From NCBI GenBank assembly GCA_902528215.1, contig CABZRR010000006.1, positions 1 through 57,927 of the forward strand: a DNA stretch of 57,927 bases, read 5' to 3'. Within the stretch, counting starts at the first letter, position 1. The number at the start of each line of letters is the position of its first letter. Under the pieces are notes generated by a model. That model had not been told where the DNA came from and ran no database searches. It worked only from the letters and a program-made list of their open reading frames with translations. The translations under genes and the position numbers were made by a program. Source of the stretch: an uncultured SAR86 cluster bacterium. Its GTDB lineage: Bacteria > Pseudomonadota > Gammaproteobacteria > Magnimaribacterales > D2472. Of this stretch, positions 24,286-33,322 are shown one piece after another.

Positions 24286-25950
24286 ATGGTTGCTTTTAAT
24301 GATTTTTTATTACTTTTAGATGGATATCTCAGCGGTTCATGGTGGTTTCCAGCTTTTCTCATTGGCACAGGTATTTTTTTCACAGCATATCTTGGATTCC
24401 CTCAGTTCAGATTCTTTTCGCATGGTTGGAGAATAGTTACAGGTAAATACGAAAAAGAAGATACAAAGGGAGAAACTTCACCATTTGAAGCACTAACAAC
24501 AGCCATGTCAGGAGCTGTGGGCACAGGTAATATCGGTGGAGTGGCTCTTGCAATATGGATTGGAGGTCCTGCAGCTATATTCTGGATGTGGATTACTGCT
24601 ATCTTTGGCATGACTACAAAATTTGTCGAAGTTACATTAGCTCATAAATATAGAACTACTTTATCGGATGGATCCATATCAGGTGGACCAATGTATTACA
24701 TTGAGAATAGTTTCAACATGAGATCAGCTGGAGTCCTTTTTGCTGCTTTGATGATGATTTGCGCTATTGGATCGGGCAACATGCCCCAAATAAATAATAT
24801 AGCCGGTGTTCTTGATTCAGCATTTAGTATTCCGAAATTAGCCACTGGTTTGATCTTGGGAATTATGCTGTGGTTAATTATTTCTGGTGGCATTAAAAGA
24901 ATTGCAAAAATTGCCAGTAGATTGGTTCCAATTATGGCAGTCATTTATTTTGGTGGAGCATTAGTTGTTGTATTAGAAAATTACAATAATATTATTCCTT
25001 CATTTAACTCTATATTTTCACAAGTATTTTCAGGCTCAGCAGCAGTAGGTGGTTTTTTAGGTGCTAGCTTTGCAATGAGTTTAAAACTTGGTGTTGCAAG
25101 AGGATTGTATTCAAATGAGGCTGGTCAAGGCTCCTCTCCAATTGCTCATGCGTCTGCAAAAACAGAGCATTCAATTGAACAGGGCATGGTGTCTATTTTA
25201 GAACCATTTATTGACACAATTGTTGTTTGCAGTGTTACAGCATTAGTCATTCTATCGAGCGGCGCCTGGACTCAAAAATATGAGAATACATTTGAAAGGT
25301 CTTCTATGGCAATTTTTGTTGGTGAATATAATGAGTCTAATATAAATGACGTTGAAGAACTTGGTAAATACATCCTTGATGCTAGAAAATTTACAGAAAA
25401 TACTTCAGCTATACAAAATTTTTCTGGAAACTTAAATATTATTGATGGTGAACTAAATCTTGAAAATATTACAATTTTCCACAATAACTCAATTGCTGAA
25501 GATGTTAAATTCTTCAAACAAAATATTCCGGTTAATGGGCAAATAGAAATTAAAAACGGCGTAATTACAGATAATTCAATTCAAGTTAAGGGAAAATCTT
25601 TAATTCATTCAGCTGAATTAACCTCAAAAGCATTTGGCTCCGGTCTTTTAGGGGTTTACGGAGAATATATAGTGGCAATAGGCCTGCTTTTATTTGCTTT
25701 CTCAACTGCCATTGCTTGGTCCTACTATGGTGATAGGTCTACAGCTTATATTTTTGGTGAAACTGCTGTTCCATGGTATCGAATGTTGTACGTTCTTTGT
25801 TTTATTGCTGCGGCAATAATTGATACTACTGTTATATGGAACATAGCTTACGTCGTTGTTGCTCTTGTGACTATTCCTAACTTATTTGCAATGTTTTTAT
25901 TAAGAAAAGAAATGAGAGAGCAGGTAACAAATTACATAGTTGAAAAATAA
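24286..25950 (+). CDS. Sodium:alanine symporter (AGCS family) with insertion
   Basis: A 554-residue membrane transporter of the AGCS family, importing alanine or glycine with sodium. GAVGTGNIGGVALAIWIGGPAAIFW, GGPMYYIE and ARGLYSNEAGQGSSPIAHA are family hallmarks, the last two near residues 133-290. Between transmembrane segments, roughly residues 330-442, lies a hydrophilic stretch of about 110 residues not present in typical 450-residue members. It is followed by the normal C-terminal helices (LLLFAFSTAIAWSYYGDR). The insert has a repetitive, beta-rich look with many Asn and Ile. Membrane and substrate class are well supported; the insert is unexplained. Confidence 0.9.
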   Translation: MVAFNDFLLLLDGYLSGSWWFPAFLIGTGIFFTAYLGFPQFRFFSHGWRIVTGKYEKEDTKGETSPFEALTTAMSGAVGTGNIGGVALAIWIGGPAAIFWMWITAIFGMTTKFVEVTLAHKYRTTLSDGSISGGPMYYIENSFNMRSAGVLFAALMMICAIGSGNMPQINNIAGVLDSAFSIPKLATGLILGIMLWLIISGGIKRIAKIASRLVPIMAVIYFGGALVVVLENYNNIIPSFNSIFSQVFSGSAAVGGFLGASFAMSLKLGVARGLYSNEAGQGSSPIAHASAKTEHSIEQGMVSILEPFIDTIVVCSVTALVILSSGAWTQKYENTFERSSMAIFVGEYNESNINDVEELGKYILDARKFTENTSAIQNFSGNLNIIDGELNLENITIFHNNSIAEDVKFFKQNIPVNGQIEIKNGVITDNSIQVKGKSLIHSAELTSKAFGSGLLGVYGEYIVAIGLLLFAFSTAIAWSYYGDRSTAYIFGETAVPWYRMLYVLCFIAAAIIDTTVIWNIAYVVVALVTIPNLFAMFLLRKEMREQVTNYIVEK

Positions 25951-25952
25951 AA

Positions 25953-26543
25953 TTACTTAGACCTTAGCTCGAGTTCATCTAGCACATGCTGATAATCGAT
26001 ATTTTGAGTTCTGAGCATGACCAGTAAGTGATAAATCAAATCAGCAGATTCACTGGTAACTCTTCCATCATTTGTTACCGCAGCTATTGATACTTCTCCT
26101 GCTTCCTCAGTTACTTTTTTTGCAATTTCTTTTATTCCATCCTTATATAATTGATATGTATAAGATGACAAATTTTTATCTTTAATTCGAAGATCTATTG
26201 TCTCCTCAAGCTTTTCAATAATATTTTTTGATGAAGGAGAGTCAAGAAAACAAGAATTCCTTCCAAGATGACATGTTGGCCCTTTATTTTCCGCAAGGAC
26301 CAAAAGTGTGTCATTATCACAATCATGAAGAATTTTTTTAATAACTAATTTGTTCCCTGAGGTTTCACCTTTTGTCCAGATACATTGCCTGGTTCTACTG
26401 AAGAACGTTGCTAATCCTGTGGATTGACTAATTTTTAATGCCTCCTCATTCATATACCCAAGCATTAAAACCTGAAGAGATTTATGATCTTGGATAATTG
26501 CAGGAATAAGATCATTTACTTTTTTCCAGTCGAGTTTAATCAT
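25953..26543 (-). CDS. hisIE: Bifunctional phosphoribosyl-AMP cyclohydrolase / phosphoribosyl-ATP pyrophosphatase
   Basis: A 196-residue fusion. The HisI domain (1-110) has MLGYMNEEAL, TFFSRTRQCIWTKGETSGN and the zinc ligands in CDNDTLL and GPTCHLGRNSCF. The HisE domain (about 115-196) has the MazG-like motif KKVTEEAGEVSIAA and ESADLIYHLLVML. It catalyses steps 2 and 3 of histidine biosynthesis. It is the last gene of the his operon, with the stop 3 bases from the convergent symporter gene stop, and it starts 2 bases after hisF. The domain arrangement matches gammaproteobacterial HisIE. Confidence 0.95.
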   Translation of the reverse strand: MIKLDWKKVNDLIPAIIQDHKSLQVLMLGYMNEEALKISQSTGLATFFSRTRQCIWTKGETSGNKLVIKKILHDCDNDTLLVLAENKGPTCHLGRNSCFLDSPSSKNIIEKLEETIDLRIKDKNLSSYTYQLYKDGIKEIAKKVTEEAGEVSIAAVTNDGRVTSESADLIYHLLVMLRTQNIDYQHVLDELELRSK

Positions 26544-26545
26544 AT

Positions 26546-27313
26546 TTAGATCCTAATATTTATTTTTTTATTTTTTAACGAAGATTTAATATGAGATATC
26601 GTATATTCACCACTGTGAAAAATGCTTGCTGCCAGAGCACCATCAACACTTGTTTCCTTGAATACATTTACAAAATCTTCTTTGTTACCAGCACCACCTG
26701 ATGCGATCATTGGTAAAGTACAAACAGTGCTAAGCTTGTTGAGAAGCTCAATATCATATCCATTTCTCATTCCATCTTTATTCATTGAATTAATAACAAT
26801 TTCTCCGGCACCAAGATCTTGAACTGTCTCTATCCAATCCAAAGCTGTAATTCCTGTAGAATGAGCAGTTGATTCATTACCAGTTTTGGCAAAGAGATAA
26901 TTTTGTTTATCAATAGTTTTTATATCCATACCAATTACCACACATTGTGATCCAAACTCCTTACTCAGTTGATTTATTAAATTAGGATTCTCAAGGGCAG
27001 GGGTATTGATTGATACTTTATCTGCACCTAAATTTAGAATTTCCCTTGCATCACCAACAGACTTTATCCCTCCAGCTACACAAAAAGGAATATTAATAAC
27101 ATCCGATATTTTTGACACCCATTCTTTTTTAACAGTTTTTCCTTCTGTGCTTGCACTGATATCATAAAATACAAGCTCATCTGCTCCCTCTATGGAATAT
27201 TTCTTTGCTAGATCAACTATAGAACCTACAATTTTATGATTCTTGAATTGCACTCCTTTAACAACTTTGCCATCTTTAACATCCAAGCAGGGTATGATTC
27301 TTCTAGTAAGCAT
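26546..27313 (-). CDS. hisF: Imidazole glycerol phosphate synthase cyclase subunit
   Basis: A 255-residue TIM-barrel enzyme. The catalytic aspartates D11 (PCLDVKDGKVVKG) and D130 (VVIGMDIK) are present, together with phosphate-binding GGIKSVGDAR and ASGGAGN segments. It uses ammonia from HisH to form imidazole glycerol phosphate and AICAR. Its start lies 11 bases inside hisA, so translation of the two is coupled. Length matches E. coli HisF (258). Confidence 0.96.
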   Translation of the reverse strand: MLTRRIIPCLDVKDGKVVKGVQFKNHKIVGSIVDLAKKYSIEGADELVFYDISASTEGKTVKKEWVSKISDVINIPFCVAGGIKSVGDAREILNLGADKVSINTPALENPNLINQLSKEFGSQCVVIGMDIKTIDKQNYLFAKTGNESTAHSTGITALDWIETVQDLGAGEIVINSMNKDGMRNGYDIELLNKLSTVCTLPMIASGGAGNKEDFVNVFKETSVDGALAASIFHSGEYTISHIKSSLKNKKINIRI

Positions 27314-28022
27314 TGTTTAATTCAGACAAAGTTATTTTTTTTTCATAGATAGCTTTTCCAACTATAGATTCTTGAATATTGATTCGTCTTAATTCAATTA
27401 CATCCTCTATTGAGGTTATGCCGCCAGATGCTATTAAATTAATTGATGGAAACATATTTAAAATTTTTTGATATGTATTTATGCTTGGCCCCTTCATTAC
27501 ACCGTCAAGAGAAATATCAGTTGCAAGGAAATTATTGAAATAAGAATTATCACTAATAAAATCATAAAGATTTACATTGCTGTTATCCTGCCAACCATGA
27601 GTAAAGATATATGGGATGCCCTTAATCTCATTAAAATCCAATGCTAAAACGATCTGATGAGGATCAAAATTTTTTTTAATTTCATCTAAAAAACCTTCAC
27701 TAAATATTGATGTTCCAATAATAATTCTTGAGACACCCATTTCCAGCATTTCTAATGCATCTCTAATTTTTCTTATTCCACCACCAACTTGCAGTCTAAG
27801 ATTAGGGATTTGCAACAATTCTTTTATGACCGCAATATTTAATTGATTGCCTGTTTGAGCACCATCGAGATCAACAACATGAAGATAATTAAAATTATTT
27901 TCTAGGAAAATATTTGCTTGATTAATTGGGTCATTATTATATTTAGTGAGATTATCAAAATCTCCCTTAAAAAGACGAACGCAACATCCATCTTTAAGAT
28001 CAATTGCAGGTAAGATAATCAT
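27303..28022 (-). CDS. hisA: ProFAR isomerase
   Basis: A 239-residue TIM barrel that isomerises the ProFAR aminoaldose to a ketose. D8 (PAIDLKDG) and D129 (ALDF) are the catalytic acids, and VGGGIRKIRDALEML and ASGGITSIED are the phosphate-binding loops. It has the half-barrel pseudo-symmetry of HisA/HisF. The start overlaps the hisH stop by 4 bases and the 3' end overlaps hisF by 11. The order hisH-hisA-hisF-hisIE is that of enteric bacteria. Confidence 0.95.
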   Translation of the reverse strand: MIILPAIDLKDGCCVRLFKGDFDNLTKYNNDPINQANIFLENNFNYLHVVDLDGAQTGNQLNIAVIKELLQIPNLRLQVGGGIRKIRDALEMLEMGVSRIIIGTSIFSEGFLDEIKKNFDPHQIVLALDFNEIKGIPYIFTHGWQDNSNVNLYDFISDNSYFNNFLATDISLDGVMKGPSINTYQKILNMFPSINLIASGGITSIEDVIELRRINIQESIVGKAIYEKKITLSELNNAY

Positions 28023-28600
28023 GATATTTGGAAAAAATATTTTAAAAAACTTTCACCAGCATCTGCAGATTTTTCAGGATGAAATTGACATCCCAAGAAA
28101 TTATTTTTTTCTACAACCGAAGAAAACTTAGTTCCATAATCCGATGTGGCTGTTGTATATTTTTGAACAACAGAGTAGTAACTATTTGCAAAGTAATAGT
28201 AACTATTAAATTTTTGAAGCTTTGTTTCTGTAAATATAACTTTATTCCAACCCATTTGAGGGACTTTTAAATTTTTTGCTTCATCAAATCTTTTAACATT
28301 TCCCTCAATTAACCCTAAACACTCAGTATTACCTTCAGCTGAATATTCGAATAAAATTTGCATGCCTATACAGATTCCTAATACGGGTTGATTTAAATTA
28401 TTTATGACACTTATAAGATTTTTTTCTTTAAGCACTTGCATTACATTCTCAGCTGATCCAACTCCGGGAAGAATTACGAATGAGGCATTTTTAATTTCAT
28501 TTGCAGTATCTGTAATTACATATGATTTATCTAATCTACCTACAGCCTTGGCCACTGAGCGAAGATTTGAACCTCCGCTATTTATAATTGCAACGCTCAC
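28019..28600 (-). CDS. hisH: Imidazole glycerol phosphate synthase glutaminase subunit
   Basis: A 193-residue class I glutamine amidotransferase. The nucleophile C77 is in LGICIGMQ and the catalytic His/Glu pair is in CQFHPEKS near the C-terminus. ILPGVGSAENVM is the oxyanion region near residues 43-54. It hydrolyses glutamine and channels ammonia through the HisF barrel. The start follows the fused hisDB stop by 2 bases. It partners with hisF two genes later. Confidence 0.95.
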   Translation of the reverse strand: MSVAIINSGGSNLRSVAKAVGRLDKSYVITDTANEIKNASFVILPGVGSAENVMQVLKEKNLISVINNLNQPVLGICIGMQILFEYSAEGNTECLGLIEGNVKRFDEAKNLKVPQMGWNKVIFTETKLQKFNSYYYFANSYYSVVQKYTTATSDYGTKFSSVVEKNNFLGCQFHPEKSADAGESFLKYFFQIS

Positions 28601-28602
28601 GT

Positions 28603-30474
28603 TTACATTAATCCTTTGGTAGATACAACCTCATTTGATTCAATAACAATTGCAGATTTAAGACATCTAGCAAATGTTTTAAAGGTTGCTTCAAGTAAAT
28701 GATGTGAGTTTTTACCATCAGTTTCAATATGACATGTGAAAGCAGCTGCATTGATAAGCGATACAAAAAAATGTTCAAACATTTCGGTAGGGAAATCACC
28801 TACCATTTCTCTTAACTCAGAGCACTTGAAATTTAAGAATCTTCTTGAACACAGATCAATACTTACATTACATTTGACTTCATCCATCACTAAAGTTTCA
28901 CTAGATGCATATCTAGAAATACCATGTCTTTCCTGCAACGCATCATTAATGGAAGATCCCAGAGTAATAGCAATATCTTCAATTGTGTGGTGTTCATCGA
29001 TTTCTAGATCTCCAAGACAAGAAATATTAAGATCTATCGAGCCATGTTTTGAAAATTGCTCTAATAAATGATCAAGATACTTTAGGCCTGTATTAATATT
29101 ATATTTTCCCGTTCCATCTAAATTTAAATTTATGTATATAGATGTCTCATTCGTTTTTCTAATTTCAGTTGATATTCTTGAGGTAGATTTTTGATTTGCC
29201 AGACTTTCTCGAATTTTTACAGCTTCAGCGTGAGCATCAAGATTTTCAGCATTTGCCATAGTAATCACAGTATCTTTTAAGTTTAAAAAACCCTCTGATG
29301 ATGCTGTTTGAACGCTTATCTGTTTACCAAAGTCTTTGACTCCTAAACCTGAGAATACTTTTGCCATTCCATTGGTTGGCAATACATGATTTGTCCCAGC
29401 AGAATAATCACCAAAAGATTCAGGACTTAATGAGCCGCAAAAAATTGAACCCGCATTATTAATTTTCATCAAAGTGTCTGCATAGTCATCATCAAGTAAA
29501 ATTAAATGTTCAGGAGCACATTCATTTATTAAATTTATAGAGTCATTTGAGGATTTCACTTTAATTAATATTAGGTTGGTTAAACTTTTTTGCAGAATGT
29601 TCTGTCTAGATAGTGAAGAAGTTTGTTTTTTAATTTCTTTTTTTACATTTGTTAATAAAGTTAAGTTGTTTGACAATACAAAGGCTCTTGCTGCTGGATC
29701 ATGTTCAAGTTGAGATAAGACATCGGCTGCTATCAAATCAACCTTTGAAATATCATCTGATACAACCATTACCTCACTTGGACCAGCTGGTAAATCAATA
29801 GCAACAGAATCGGAACATATTTTTTTAGCAGAATTTACGTAAGCATTTCCAGGACCGAATATTTTATCTACTTTTGGAATTATTGTGTTTCCATAAGCCA
29901 TTGCAAATATAGCTTGAGAACCGCCAACTTTATAGATAGATGAAACACCAAACATTTTTGCTATCCATAATATTTCTACGGCTATCTTTCCTGTTATAGA
30001 TGGGGGAGTGCAAACTACTATATTTTTACACCCAGCAATAGTTGCAGGAATCAGCTGCATTAAAAATGATGATATTAACGGAGCTGTTCCTCCAGGAACA
30101 TATATTCCAATAGATTCTATAGGTCTGAATTCTTTCCAGATAGATATTCCCTTAGTGGTTTCAATAGCCGATGAAACTAAATTCTTTTTTTCATTTTCAC
30201 AAATAATTTTGATGTTATTAGCAGAATTTAAAATCGCTTGTTTTAAATCATTAGAAATTTCATTTTCAATATTTTTGAATTCTGATTTTCGTACTTTAAA
30301 TGATTTTATTTCAGGTAAATTTAGTTCTGCATTTATAAGATTAAATGCCTTGGTTCCTTTGTTTGCAATTAATTCTTTGTATCTCAGTACTGTCTTATCT
30401 ACATCTTTAGAATTATTAATATTCGAAAGCCAGTTAATTGAGGAATTAGATTTTGATCTATTTATTAATTTCAT
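28603..30474 (-). CDS. HisD-HisB fusion: histidinol dehydrogenase and imidazoleglycerol-phosphate dehydratase
   Basis: One open 623-residue frame holds two complete enzymes. Residues 1 to about 430 are histidinol dehydrogenase: Q255 and H258 (SQLEHDP), E322-H323 (PEHL), D356 (FGDYS) and H415 (DAHAEAV) are four below the E. coli zinc and catalytic positions. Residues about 433-623 are IGP dehydratase, with metal ligands H469, H495-H496-E499 (DEHHTIED), H568 and H591-H592-E595, ending VSTKGLM. The junction has no obvious linker. The HisB phosphatase domain is absent, and hisC, usually between hisD and hisB, is missing. The start follows the hisG stop without a gap. Function of both halves is probably retained. 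Confidence 0.92.
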   Translation of the reverse strand: MKLINRSKSNSSINWLSNINNSKDVDKTVLRYKELIANKGTKAFNLINAELNLPEIKSFKVRKSEFKNIENEISNDLKQAILNSANNIKIICENEKKNLVSSAIETTKGISIWKEFRPIESIGIYVPGGTAPLISSFLMQLIPATIAGCKNIVVCTPPSITGKIAVEILWIAKMFGVSSIYKVGGSQAIFAMAYGNTIIPKVDKIFGPGNAYVNSAKKICSDSVAIDLPAGPSEVMVVSDDISKVDLIAADVLSQLEHDPAARAFVLSNNLTLLTNVKKEIKKQTSSLSRQNILQKSLTNLILIKVKSSNDSINLINECAPEHLILLDDDYADTLMKINNAGSIFCGSLSPESFGDYSAGTNHVLPTNGMAKVFSGLGVKDFGKQISVQTASSEGFLNLKDTVITMANAENLDAHAEAVKIRESLANQKSTSRISTEIRKTNETSIYINLNLDGTGKYNINTGLKYLDHLLEQFSKHGSIDLNISCLGDLEIDEHHTIEDIAITLGSSINDALQERHGISRYASSETLVMDEVKCNVSIDLCSRRFLNFKCSELREMVGDFPTEMFEHFFVSLINAAAFTCHIETDGKNSHHLLEATFKTFARCLKSAIVIESNEVVSTKGLM

Positions 30475-31341
30475 TTAGTTTAAAATTTTTTCTACGGGCA
30501 TTACTAATATAGATGAGGCTCCATTAGATTTAAGTTGCTCCATCGTTTCCCAAAACACAGGTTCACTGCAAAGTGCATGAATAGCAACCTTATCTTGTTG
30601 TTGCAATGGGATAATAGTTGGCGAATCAGCTCCAGGAAGTAATTTGCAAATTTTTTCAACTGAATGAGTTTGTGCATTTAGCATTACATATTTGCTTTCT
30701 GCAGCATTGATAACTCCTTCAAATCGCTTAATTAAATCTAAAATATTTTTATCATTAATTTTTCTATAAGAAACGGGAGAAATAAGGACTGCCTCTGAAT
30801 CCATTAAATTTTTAAACTCAATTAAATTATTTTCCTCAAGGGTTGCTCCTGATGAAACAAGATCACATATACAATCAGCTATTCCAATATATGGTGTAAG
30901 CTCCACAGATCCATTAATTTTTATTACCTCAGCTTTAATATCTTGAGCTTTTAGGAATTTTTTTACCAAAGCAGGGTAAGACGTTGCAATGATTTTATTT
31001 TTTAATGATCTCAACTTAGAGTTCATTGGCTTGGCAAAAGCCAATCTACATTTAGAAAAACCAAGACTTAAAACTGATTTAGCAGAGATTTTTTTATTTG
31101 ATACAGCTTGTTCAGCCAACACATTTTGCCCAACAATACCTAGATCTGCTACTCCTTTTGATACCAATGAAGGTATGTCGTCATCCCTGACCAATAATAT
31201 ATCTATATCCATATTCGAGGATCTAGCTAACAATTTATCTCCATTAGTTGAAAAATTTATTCCAGATTTTATTAATAAATCTTTACTATCATCATAAAGT
31301 CGACCTTTACGTTGTATAGCTATAGTAATTTTTTTTGTCAT
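30475..31341 (-). CDS. hisG: ATP phosphoribosyltransferase, long form
   Basis: A 288-residue enzyme catalysing the first step of histidine biosynthesis. ITIAIQRKGRLYDDS opens it, GIVGQNVLAE and GSVELTPYIGIADCICDLVSSGATLEEN are catalytic-core motifs, and a C-terminal regulatory domain with CKLLPGADSPTIIPL marks the long, histidine-feedback-regulated form. The gene follows yerC by 3 bases and its stop abuts the hisDB start. No hisZ is needed with the long form. Confidence 0.96.
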   Translation of the reverse strand: MTKKITIAIQRKGRLYDDSKDLLIKSGINFSTNGDKLLARSSNMDIDILLVRDDDIPSLVSKGVADLGIVGQNVLAEQAVSNKKISAKSVLSLGFSKCRLAFAKPMNSKLRSLKNKIIATSYPALVKKFLKAQDIKAEVIKINGSVELTPYIGIADCICDLVSSGATLEENNLIEFKNLMDSEAVLISPVSYRKINDKNILDLIKRFEGVINAAESKYVMLNAQTHSVEKICKLLPGADSPTIIPLQQQDKVAIHALCSEPVFWETMEQLKSNGASSILVMPVEKILN

Positions 31342-31344
31342 TTG

Positions 31345-31602
31345 TTAATCCTTTTTTAAAAGGCCTAAATATCCTTTGTTCGATTCTTTAAATAAAAAAC
31401 GAGCTACTCTAGTAACCGTAGCGGTTGATGTATTAAGTTTTGATGCTATATCTCTATAAGTTGTATTGCCTTTATACAAGAGTTGGGCAACCTCCCATCG
31501 TTCCTGCATAGCCTCAATTTCTGCTGGAGTGCATAGATCCTTTAAAAAATTCTCTATATCTTTATCAGAATTTAGTTTTTTTAACGCTGTCGATAATTTC
31601 AT
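31345..31602 (-). CDS. YerC/YecD-type TrpR-like regulator
   Basis: An 85-residue all-helical protein of the TrpR superfamily. DKDIENFLKDLCTPAEIEAMQERWEVA is the dimerisation part (helical, residues about 14-40), and RDIASKLNTSTATVTRVARFL at 53-73 is the helix-turn-helix, closely resembling the YerC/YecD group. Its place 3 bases before hisG makes it the first gene of the histidine operon. It may sense histidine or a pathway compound and act as repressor; this is inference. An 18-base palindrome lies 15 bases upstream of its start. It is shorter than TrpR (108). Confidence 0.88.
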   Translation of the reverse strand: MKLSTALKKLNSDKDIENFLKDLCTPAEIEAMQERWEVAQLLYKGNTTYRDIASKLNTSTATVTRVARFLFKESNKGYLGLLKKD

Positions 31603-31617
31603 GAGATGATTCTATAC

Positions 31618-31635
31618 GTTTTAGCATGTTAAAAC
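31618..31635. promoter_or_regulatory. Candidate operator of the yerC-his operon
   Basis: GTTTTAGCATGTTAAAAC, an 18-base inverted repeat with one mismatched pair (G6/T13), 15 bases upstream of the yerC ATG. On the minus strand a TTGTTT and a TATAGA flank or overlap it, with a short 15-base spacer. A bound repressor would block the promoter. Binding by the TrpR-like protein is inferred, not shown. Confidence 0.55.
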
Positions 31636-31699
31636 AATAGAACATTCATATTAATTTTTATTACATAAATCAGTTAAAATATAAAAATAGTTAATTTGT

Positions 31700-32584
31700 A
31701 TGATTAAATCAAAACCAAAATATTTATTTATTGGATTAGGAGTTATGGGCTATCCAATGGCAGGGCATCTGTCTAAATTAAATAGTATAGATTTATATAT
31801 TTATAATCGATCTACCAATGTAACTAAAAAGTGGTTATCGAAATATAATGGTCATGAATATATAAAAGATAAATTTGATGAAGTTAAATTTGATGGATTA
31901 ATTTTGTGCCTTAAAGATGATGCATCAATTATCAATGTCTTATCAAAAAATAAATTTATTGAACTTATAAAACCCAATGGCTTCATATTGGATCACTCAA
32001 CAACTTCTTTGGATCTAATAAACAAAGTTGCTAAAATTGATATCTATAAATCAAAGAACCTCACTTATTTTGATGCACCAATTAGTGGAGGTGAAATTGG
32101 AGCAATAAATGGAACTCTTACGATCATGTACGGAGGGCCTAGCAAAAAAATTAATATTTTAAAAAACATAATGAATGCATATTCTCACTCTATAACTAAG
32201 GTTGGTCCCAGTGGACATGGGCAATTAACAAAGATGGTGAATCAATTATGTATTGCTGGATTATTGCAAGGCCTGTCAGAAGCCATTGCTCTTGGCAAGT
32301 CATCTGATCTTAATATGAGCAAAGTTTTTAATGCAATTTCAGGTGGAGCAGCTCAATCTTGGCAAATGGATAATCGCTTTAAATCGATGGTTGATAATAA
32401 GTTTGATTTTGGATTCGCTGTAGATTTAATGATCAAAGATTTAAAAATTGCACTGGAACAAGCAAATTTAAATAACTTAGATCTTAAAACAACTAAATCT
32501 GTATTAAAAAACTATAAAAAATTGTCTCACGATAAAAACGGAAATCTTGACACATCAAGTTTAATAAAATTATTTAATGTATAA
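31700..32584 (+). CDS. 3-hydroxyisobutyrate dehydrogenase-family NAD(P) oxidoreductase
   Basis: A 294-residue beta-hydroxyacid dehydrogenase. FIGLGVMGYPMAGHL at residues 11-25 binds NAD(P), DAPISGGEIGAINGTLTIMYGG is the substrate-binding loop region, and GHGQLTKMVNQL holds the catalytic Lys (about K174). It would oxidise 3-hydroxyisobutyrate, a valine-degradation intermediate, or a related small hydroxyacid such as tartronate. It is divergent from the his operon. The start ATG has a poor Shine-Dalgarno. Specific substrate not resolved. Confidence 0.85.
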   Translation: MIKSKPKYLFIGLGVMGYPMAGHLSKLNSIDLYIYNRSTNVTKKWLSKYNGHEYIKDKFDEVKFDGLILCLKDDASIINVLSKNKFIELIKPNGFILDHSTTSLDLINKVAKIDIYKSKNLTYFDAPISGGEIGAINGTLTIMYGGPSKKINILKNIMNAYSHSITKVGPSGHGQLTKMVNQLCIAGLLQGLSEAIALGKSSDLNMSKVFNAISGGAAQSWQMDNRFKSMVDNKFDFGFAVDLMIKDLKIALEQANLNNLDLKTTKSVLKNYKKLSHDKNGNLDTSSLIKLFNV

Positions 32585-32631
32585 AAGAAATACATTATAT
32601 TGGTAAAGTAATTTTTTAAATCCGGAGATAT

Positions 32632-33309
32632 ATGAAAATTTTAAAATCAATTACAGCAATGATGTTGATATTGTCTATGAATACATTTGCTGTTCCAGAA
32701 GGGGCTTTTACAACACTTCACGTAAAAGCAAAAAATGTAGATAAATACATAGAGATGATGAAAGATAATCAAGCTCCATTTGAAGCCATTGGCTCAGATG
32801 TAGCAGGAGTTTGTGTAACTAAAACAGGAAATCAATATCCTGGTGAAATGTTTGTTTGGAATGCCTTTCCTAGCGTTGAAAAAGCTATGGAAGCAACAGA
32901 TTTGTATGATCCAATGAAGGCATCAGGAGCATACAAAAAAATGCGTAATGTTAAATATTCATCCACTTTTAAGCCTTTAAAAGAATTTAAATTGCAACCT
33001 GGCTACGAACGTTTATGGAGACTAAACTTAAATGATCCAATGGCTTACACTCAAAAGATTGTCGAGCTAGAAGAAGCCATAAGAGCAGCAGGTCACGATA
33101 TGAATATTGGTGTATTTCAACCTCTCGGCGGTGGTACAGAAGTTTTCCATGTTAGGGCAGTGAGCCAGACTGCTGGCGATTTAGGAAAGGTTATTGATGA
33201 ATACTATGCTGGGGGATCTTGGGCTTCGATTTGGAATGAATCAGCTCAGTATGTTGATGAAATTGTCAGCGATACCATCGAGCATTGTCAGATTATTTAT
33301 ACAAAATAA
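32632..33309 (+). CDS. Exported protein with probable tandem dimeric alpha-beta-barrel repeats
   Basis: A 225-residue protein with a signal peptide (about residues 1-20, ending NTFA). The mature part seems to consist of two similar halves: residues 22-115 (FTTLHVKAKNVDKYIEMM, then EMFVWNAFPS) and 125-225 (RLWRLNLNDPMAYTQKIVE, then EVFHVRAVSQ). The pattern strand, long helix, strand resembles ABM/DABB-fold domains. I do not recognise a named family. A GGAG lies 6-10 bases before the ATG, and a strong terminator follows the stop, so it is a single-gene transcript and may be well expressed. Function unknown. Confidence 0.65.
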   Translation: MKILKSITAMMLILSMNTFAVPEGAFTTLHVKAKNVDKYIEMMKDNQAPFEAIGSDVAGVCVTKTGNQYPGEMFVWNAFPSVEKAMEATDLYDPMKASGAYKKMRNVKYSSTFKPLKEFKLQPGYERLWRLNLNDPMAYTQKIVELEEAIRAAGHDMNIGVFQPLGGGTEVFHVRAVSQTAGDLGKVIDEYYAGGSWASIWNESAQYVDEIVSDTIEHCQIIYTK

Positions 33310-33322
33310 TTAATATCCAATA

